A DNA stretch of 27,915 nucleotides from Setaria digitata (taxonomy: Eukaryota; Nematoda; Chromadorea; Rhabditida; Setariidae). Of this stretch, positions 22,201 through 27,915 are shown one piece after another. Location of the stretch: NCBI GenBank assembly GCA_003640385.1, contig RCAB01000671.1, positions 1-27,915 of the forward strand. The letters are read 5' to 3'. The notes under the pieces were generated by a model. That model was not told the DNA's origin. It saw nothing but the letters and a program-made list of their open reading frames with translations, and searched no databases. Position 1 is the first letter of the stretch; each line of letters opens with the position of its first letter. The translations under genes were made by a program, and so were the position numbers.

Positions 22201-25200
22201 AATTAGCTACTTCATGATTAGCATAAAATTTTTTAGAAAGAATTTCTCTGAAAAATAGAAAAAATATTTTCTACGAAGTAAAAGTTTTAAAATTGCAATA
22301 ATTTGAATTTTAAATTGTGAATGTAGGAATGGAATTTCTTTTTTTTTTTTTTCCTCTTTCTCTTTCTCTGCCTCTTTGATGAGATCGAAATTCTCCACTG
22401 TAAAAAATTAATGCATTATGATAAAAGAAAAAAATTAGTGGAAATTCTTGAATTTCATCAGCAAATTCCTTTCCAAAAGGAATTTCTTCCTTTCTTGTTA
22501 TTGCGTGAAATTTTAGCTTCAATAAAAATTTCCTTTTATTGACTAATAACAAATGAATTTGCAGAAAATTTTACAAAATGTTGATAATTTAGCAGATAAT
22601 TTCCGACCACTGATAACAATGAAATCGGATGAAATTTGTGAAATTCATCATACTGATAACTTCGAACGATTTCATACAAATAATGGTGATTTGGTGGAAA
22701 TTTGTCGTCGTGGCTCACCAATATTTTTCATTTTCCAATATAATAACAATCTTGAAATTCTTGATAACCTATCAATTATTTTCAAAAATGGTATCTTTTA
22801 AATATTGCTTCACTTTAACAGAGAATGTGATAATTATGTTGCACATTTTCAAGCTGTTTGAAGAATTATTCCAGTATAATTGATTCAGTTTGAACTTCAA
22901 ATAATAAGAAATAAAAATAAAAAATATTGCTCAATATACCAAACTCTATTCACCTTTCCGCTTTTTAAATTCAATATACCAAACTCTATTCACCTTTCCG
23001 CTTTTTAAATTCAATATACCAAACTCTATTCACCTTTCCGCTTTTTAAATATTTATGTGTATATTTATTTTCATCACTCATTTGTTGAATTTCAGAGCTG
23101 ACGAATCATGAATTTAGAATTTCGGCCGTAAAGTATAACTATTCAACTCCGACATCAGCAACCGAATGGCACGCAACATACAAGATTCAATCATTGGGTA
23201 CAGCAATATTTGAAGTGAATTTTTGCACTCTAAATTAAATTTTTCCATACAATAGTTAAGGATATAAACTATCGACTAGTTTTATTATTCGATTTTTTTT
23301 GATTATTATTTTGTTTGATGAGTTGTTCTTTTCCTTTTCTCGTTTTAAAACTTAAATCAAATAAATGATTGATGGAAATTATCACTCAGATATTAACACC
23401 AGCTGATAGTCCAATTGGTCTTTGGCAGATGACTGTGCAATGTGATGAACAGTACAACTTAAGCACTGTTTATTTATGCATTTTGTTCAATCCATGGAAT
23501 AAAGGTTTTAGTTTTGCTGTGAATGTGGAGTAATTAAATTGGTAATCTAATAATCAACTAATTATTTCTTTAGTTTCAATATATTGTGCATTACTTAATT
23601 AATAGTATGACGAATCTAATCTGCTAAATTACAGATGACGAAACATATTATGCAAATCAGTTGGAACTCAAAGAATATATTTTAAATGAATTAGCAATAA
23701 TTCATAAATGGCATCAGAACGATGCGTGGATTCTCGGACAATTTAGTGCTGTTTGCATGAAGACAGTGTTAGAACTGCTGAAAATGTGTGAGAAAAATAA
23801 TTTCCTACGAGTAAATGAATTTGGATCAGCTTGTGCAGTGGTTAAAGGAATTGCTAGAGCTGTAAGTTAAGACTAAAATAGATATCAGTAATTAAGGAAG
23901 ATTTTTTCCTCTGCAAACGGAAGTCGAAATTTTGAAAGTTATTTTAAACCTCAATTTTTTGCATTTGTTTTTTCATCATATTTCCATAAAAAATTAGTTT
24001 TCTCGCCATTCTTTTTCTTTTTAGATTAGTAAATTTATGATGGAAATTAAGTGGAATGATTTTCGTGGAAGTAATTATGAAAATGAAATTTTGCCAAGTA
24101 GCTGGACTGGTAGCAAAGAAATTATGATAACTTATCAAAAAGTGGGTGGTCGAATTGGCTATGGGCAGTCGTGGTGCTATGCTGGTCTCCTGACGTCCAG
24201 TACAATTTCAATTTTATTTTCATTTTAGCATTGAAATTTCGAACTTATAGCAAATTGAAATACTATATAATTTATTTGGATTTTTATTGAATTAATTATC
24301 TTAAATTTGTTCTTATTTCTTTTTGAGAATAAAAAACTAGACTTCTTTAGTGTATAAAAAGAAAAAAAAATTGCAGTCTGTCGATGTATTGGCATACCAT
24401 GTCGTATGACAACTATTTATAATTTTCCTCCACAAATTAAGGATAATACAGTAATAACGTTGGATCTTATAGATGATATGCTTGCTGAACGAAGCAAGGA
24501 TACCGTGTGTTTTTCAAATTAATCATTATATGGTAGTGATTGTATACTGTATCATTGTGATAATGATATAAATTAATATAATAATTTTATACAGGAAAAA
24601 AATTGCATAATATGACATAACATTTTTACATAACACTTTGATATTTCATTTCATGATAATATTTCCTATTTTACCTTTCATCTGATGATTTTGTAATAGA
24701 ACTTATCAATAAAAGAGTAAGCATAGATTAGACGAAAATTTTAAGTGAAATTAATACAAAGAGTAAATTCATGAATAAAAGGAAAGTTAATTCCTTTTAA
24801 ATTTTGAAGGCAAGAATCAAATTCTTTTGAATTATATATTTCATATAGATACGAAGTTCGTTTTCTTGTTAAAGATGTATGCTTTGTGAGTTCTCAATCG
24901 TTTTATACTTAATCTGGTTTTCAATTGTAAGAAAAAATTTGTAAAGGTTTAAATTTTCGGACAAATTATTTTTCAATTATTAACTTCTTTAATCGTATTT
25001 TCTTGTGAGAAAAAGTTCAATTTATTGAAAAATATAGATATGGCATTATCATATTTGGAATGAATTATGGCTTCAATCAAAGTTTTTGAAAAATGGTGGC
25101 GATTGGCATGTCTGTGATGCGACACCAATTTCAAATGGTTTCCTTAGCGATGTTTCATCTTATTTCAGTGATAATATAAACTGATAATAGCGCTACTTTT

Positions 25201-27894
25201 AGACTTTTCAGTAATTAGCTCTCTCTAGCTTTAAAAAGCATTTATTTTTACACGTTCCAGAAGATGGATATCAAATTTCTGAGAAGGGACTCTTTCCGGT
25301 AAAGCGAATTAAAGATATGAATAATGATAATGACAATGATGGTGATGTTGATAAAACAAGAGAGCCAAATGAAGACGAATATTTTGGGAAAAAATTGCAT
25401 GGAAAACTAAATGCTAATATTATTTGTAATTATTACTACCGTGATCCAGTTACACGTGAACCAATTTTTGCGTATTCAAAAAAGCTTGAAAAAAAGTAAG
25501 TTTTAAGTTTATACCGGTTAAAAAAAATTTTAATCCAAGAAATTTTTATATTTTTATATGAATTTAAATTTATCCCACTTATCTCATATACTTTTAGCTA
25601 ATCAGTCTAAGAAATAATTTGAGGAATAATCAATTTGTAAGTAGTTTAAAACAAAAAATTTACATTGCTTTTGTATAGCTTCTGAAATTACCTGAAAATT
25701 TTTAAAATATTACGATTAAATGATTTTTATGCAGTGTAATAATATGAAAATAAAGTTATGCGCGTGTAATTACAATTAATAAAATGATATAATTATTTCA
25801 ATTTTGTTTGAGAGTAATCGTCTAATACAAAATACATTTTTAAGTAAAAAATAAATAGAATAAAAATGTAGCTAACAAGAAAAGAAATCATAAGTTTAAA
25901 ATTTTTGAAGTAAAATAAAGAGGAAAAAGAAAAAGACTCATAATCAGATTAGTTGCTTTCTATGAGTTTTCACTCTTTCTTGCTTATTTTATCTCTGCTT
26001 TTCTAATTATATATTACCATTTACTTGCTTGTGTTTTAAAGTTTTAAAGCAAAAAGTTTGCATACTGAAAATGCTTTACAAATTTTTGGTTTTTTAGAAT
26101 GTCTAATAATCTCATCACAACTATTTTGGACAAAGATATTAATGTTACAATGAATTATAAACAACAAGCAAGTTTGAATTCGCAAGTATTGGATGGCAAT
26201 TTTAAAAATGCATGCCTTACATTGATACATCAACATGGAGAAGTTGGTGATTTCGAAACAAACCTAAGCAGTTTTAAAAATGTTAGTTTATATTGGCAAT
26301 TTTGTATTAAAATTTAGACAGCTCCCACAGTACTGATTTACGAGGCAGAAAATTTTGAAATTTTAGTTTTCTCCTGAGATAGCTTATAGAAATTAACAGT
26401 ACTGTATGATTTCTTTTCTTGCTTGAAGATTACTGATACGATGAGATCGAAATTCCTTGAGACTATTTAAAAGATCCGACAATGATTGTTGCAAAATGCC
26501 TTAAATAATATCATTTAGTTCAGAAATTCTTCCACCTTCTAAATGGTTATCAGTGTTATTAGTACAGATATGTTAATGCATTGTAAACAAAATTGATGAT
26601 TTTATAATTTTTCTGGAAAAGATGCATATAGAATTTTTGACCAAAAATTCACTTAAAATTATCCAAATTTTAATTATTTATCTTATCATTATGCTATTTT
26701 TATAGGTTGCCTTATCTAACCATTTATCAAAAAACGTTCTACAGATTGATATCGATAAGCCAATAAATGGATATTTGATTATTAGCAATAAATCATTATT
26801 TGAACGAACTGTTAATGCGCAAATCCAAATTGATTTAACAAGTTATACAGGACTGGTTATCACACATATTTATCTTTACGAGAAAATGCTTATCATCAAA
26901 TCAAAGCAAAGTATGCAGCAAAAATTAGCAAAAATTTGTTAATTACTTCATCCAAGCATTTCCGCACAAATAATGAAATAAATGAAAAAAAGTATTGAGA
27001 ATAATTACTTGAGATCTCTTATCAGTTACACTTATCGTTTAAACAATTTATTTGAGGTGAAAAAATGGAATTTACTGTCCCGGCTGATTATATCCGGAAT
27101 ATGTTTACGGAAGATTGGAATATTTCAATAACAGCCTTTACACGAATTTTACATACTGATGAGCGATTTTATGCTCAGCAAATAATAGCACTTGTGAAAC
27201 CGGTTTTGTCAATTAGAAAGGTTTCTTTTTTTTTCGTCTCCCAGTAAAATTTCAAAAAATGATTACTTTTCTTGCAGTGTCTGCCCTATTTTAAGAATTT
27301 TAAATTTAAGAATTTCTTAATTTTTGCTAATTTCACTGCCACTAATTTTAAGGAATTAATTTAAGAATTTAAATTGCTATAGAAATAAAGAAAAAAAAGG
27401 AAAAAACTTGTTAAATTCTTTTTTCCCAACCTTTAATATCCTCATCAGACTCCAGCACAATTGCTCTCATCTCTGATTTCGATTAACTGTTCAAATTCGG
27501 TTTCGAGATGAATTTTAGTTTATTACAGAAAAACTCGTTGATTTCGTCTGCTAAAGAAGTGGAAGAACAATTTCAAATTTCAATGATCAATTCAACAAAT
27601 ATATTGCTGACAGGTTGTGAAATCAGAATTGATGGAGCAGGACTTTTATTTTGCGATTCACCGATCTTATGCGGGTTTATTGAATTTCAATTTTAATTCG
27701 AAGTTTGCCAAAATTTGTATAATTTTCAATTAAAATATTTGAAAAAGGTAGAAATGTATTGATATTATTAAAATAATTAATATATTTAATCAACTATTAG
27801 CTTTATATTTGACTATTTTCTTTCAAGGGTGTACAGCCCTTTACAAACTCATAATACAGTGTATTCTCGTCGTAGCAAGCTAATTAATCGCTGA
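19227..27894 (+). CDS. Transglutaminase-like protein with long disordered N-terminal region; catalytic Cys replaced by Ser
   Basis: Fifteen-exon model: 19227-20730, 21499-22128, 22593-22790, 23096-23214, 23390-23504, 23635-23861, 24025-24199, 24377-24504, 25038-25137, 25261-25495, 26098-26281, 26706-26910, 27057-27220, 27529-27674, 27828-27894. The total is 4197 nt (1398 aa), in phase throughout. Residues 1-711 are low-complexity with a Cys cluster and polyQ. From about 712 the order is TGase N-terminal sandwich (HHTDNFE, CRRGSPIFF, TPADSPIGLWQ, LFNPW), catalytic core (LELKEYILNE, GQF, SSWTGS, YGQSWCYAG, CRCIGIP, YHIWNELW, CDATP) and C-terminal barrels (NGYLIISNKS, EFTVPADY, IRIDGAGL). Active TGases have Cys in G-Q-C-W; here codon 24169-24171 is TCG (Ser980), while His1037 and Asp1059 remain. 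Cross-linking activity is therefore doubtful, and a structural or scaffold role is more likely. An alternative model starts at ATG 22553 and gives a 700-aa TGase-like protein, with 19227-22196 as a separate upstream gene. The 3' end is uncertain. Confidence 0.8.
19491..19526 (+). other. Cys-rich cluster resembling the TGM1 membrane-anchor motif
   Basis: Residues 89-100 read RCCNCCSNCCRK, with Cys at 90, 91, 93, 94, 97 and 98 flanked by Arg/Lys. Vertebrate keratinocyte transglutaminase (TGM1) has an N-terminal CCGCCSC cluster that is S-acylated and anchors it to membranes, and insect annulin is likewise fatty-acylated. The resemblance suggests palmitoylation and supports linking these exons to the downstream TGase-like domains. 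It lies further from the N terminus than in TGM1. A metal-binding or disulfide role is the alternative. Confidence 0.5.
20355..20399 (+). repeat. In-frame CAA/CAG polyglutamine tract
   Basis: Fifteen codons (residues 377-391) encode Gln4-Lys-Gln10, mainly by CAA with two CAG. The tract follows an Asn run and precedes a basic segment (SAIKRIATYWHKKTFKK). Such a repeat is likely to vary in length between isolates. Confidence 0.9.
21197..21374. repeat. Near-identical direct duplication flanking an N
   Basis: About 90 bases starting TGTTCAATTTCTTTC at 21197 are repeated from 21288. The two copies differ essentially only in the length of a T homopolymer and are separated by a single N at 21287. 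The pattern is that of two overlapping contig ends joined without being collapsed. It sits inside the first intron of the plus-strand gene and does not affect codons, though the intron length is unreliable. Confidence 0.9.
22553..23214 (+). other. TGase N-terminal sandwich, exons 3-4
   Basis: These exons carry EIHHTDNFERF, the EICRRGSPIFF strand (compare LIVRRGQPF in TGases) and EWHATYKIQSLGTAIFE (compare the GGWKAQVV region). The exon 4 donor GAA/GTGAAT at 23215 is preferred over GTACAG at 23198, because it keeps the phase and the alignment into TPADSPIG. ATG 22553 is the alternative start of a self-standing TGase-like protein; an ATTTTAG 3' splice site about 37 bases upstream could take a spliced leader. 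Confidence 0.85.
22931..23050. repeat. Three perfect 40-bp tandem copies in an intron
   Basis: Identical 40-bp units beginning TCAATATACCAAACTCTATT start at 22931, 22971 and 23011. They lie within the intron between TGase exons 3 and 4, ending 45 bases before the exon 4 acceptor. Their complete identity indicates recent expansion or an assembly effect. Confidence 0.95.
24025..24199 (+). other. Active-site exon with Ser in place of catalytic Cys
   Basis: The exon reads ISKFMMEIKWNDF, then ILPSSWTGSKEIMITYQ and GYGQSWCYAGLLTS. Its Trp in SSWTGS matches the conserved W-x-G-S of TGases, and YGQSW matches YGQCW. The Ser codon is TCG at 24169-24171. The nearest Cys (TGC, 24175-24177) is two residues later, where active enzymes usually have Val. 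The downstream join yields TS-I-CRCIGIPCR, aligning without gaps to the family's TTTVLRCLG, so the Ser is not produced by a misplaced splice or frame. Confidence 0.92.
24505..25037 (+). other. TGase-like intron 8
   Basis: A 533-base AT-rich intron between exons 8 and 9, with donor ACC/GTGTGT and acceptor AATATAG. I see no nested gene. The other introns longer than 300 bases in this gene (20731-21498, 22129-22592, 22791-23095, 25496-26097, 26282-26705, 27221-27528) also hold nothing beyond the repeats listed. Confidence 0.7.
25038..25137 (+). other. TGase triad His and Asp exon
   Basis: IWHYHIWNELW supplies the triad His (CAT at 25050-25052), and DWHVCDATP supplies the Asp (GAT at 25116-25118). 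Both sit where active TGases have them (WNFHVWN and GWQ-x-x-D-x-TPQ). The Gln after DATP is Ile here. Confidence 0.9.
27529..27894 (+). other. Putative 3' end of the TGase-like gene
   Basis: Exon 14 (27529-27674) encodes EEQFQISMINSTNILLTG and CEIRIDGAGL, matching the start of the last TGase barrel. A GG/GTTTAT donor at 27675 and a TTCTTTCAAG acceptor at 27827 join in phase to a short exon ending RRSKLINR and TGA (27892-27894). The result lacks roughly 40 residues of the usual barrel. Without that splice the frame stops at 27694-27696. Either the protein is truncated or further exons lie beyond the window. Confidence 0.45.
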
Positions 27895-27915
27895 TTAAAT
27901 TTTTGAAAAAAAAAA

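Noticed and set aside
23198..23199. Alternative exon 4 donor GTACAG
   Set aside because: It leaves phase 1, incompatible with the phase-0 exon 5, and removes conserved TGase strand residues.
22379..26457. GATGAGATCGAAATTC occurring twice (about 22378 and 26440), with a miR-58/bantam-like GAGATCG seed
   Set aside because: There is no similarity to miR-58 beyond the seed and no hairpin. A 16-base repeat in AT-rich introns may be chance.

Overview
This is an AT-rich, intron-dense eukaryotic window, very probably from a nematode and, by inference, a clade III/filarial-type one. The evidence is: a near-perfect miR-1 hairpin; a secreted M14 carboxypeptidase ending in a ShK domain (a typically nematode architecture); short introns ending in TTTCAG/TTTTAG; and 3' splice sites just upstream of both start codons, as expected for spliced-leader trans-splicing. 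No bacterial, phage or CRISPR features are seen.

Layout. (1) 1-290: a 38/47-bp tandem array. (2) 313-390, plus strand: mir-1. (3) 1848-13478, minus strand: a 14-exon gene for a secreted zinc carboxypeptidase-like protein (about 680 aa: signal peptide, propeptide, M14 domain, Ser/Thr-rich linker, ShK). Its 4.1-kb third intron contains a miR-2-like hairpin candidate on the plus strand. (4) 13.5-19.2 kb: about 5.7 kb of AT-rich sequence between divergent genes, with microsatellites, a diverged direct repeat and one orphan exon-like block. (5) 19227-27894, plus strand: a multi-exon gene whose 3' two thirds encode a transglutaminase (TGase) fold. It is preceded by a long, probably disordered, polyQ-containing region with a Cys cluster like the membrane-anchor cluster of vertebrate TGM1. 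The window ends in an A run shortly after a possible last exon.

Main discovery. The TGase-like protein aligns across all four TGase domains, but the catalytic Cys of the G-Q-C-W motif is Ser (G-Q-S-W). The His and Asp of the triad remain, and the residues aligning with the calcium ligands are not acidic. I read it as a transglutaminase pseudoenzyme, analogous to erythrocyte band 4.2. From memory, C. elegans lacks a classical transglutaminase, so the gene itself is notable. The divergent carboxypeptidase keeps its zinc ligands and general-base Glu but has Ala at the usual substrate Tyr position. Both proteins could plausibly act in cuticle or extracellular-matrix biology, but that link is inference.

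All exon boundaries were placed by hand from splice signals, reading-frame phase and remembered family alignments. Both models keep phase at every junction.
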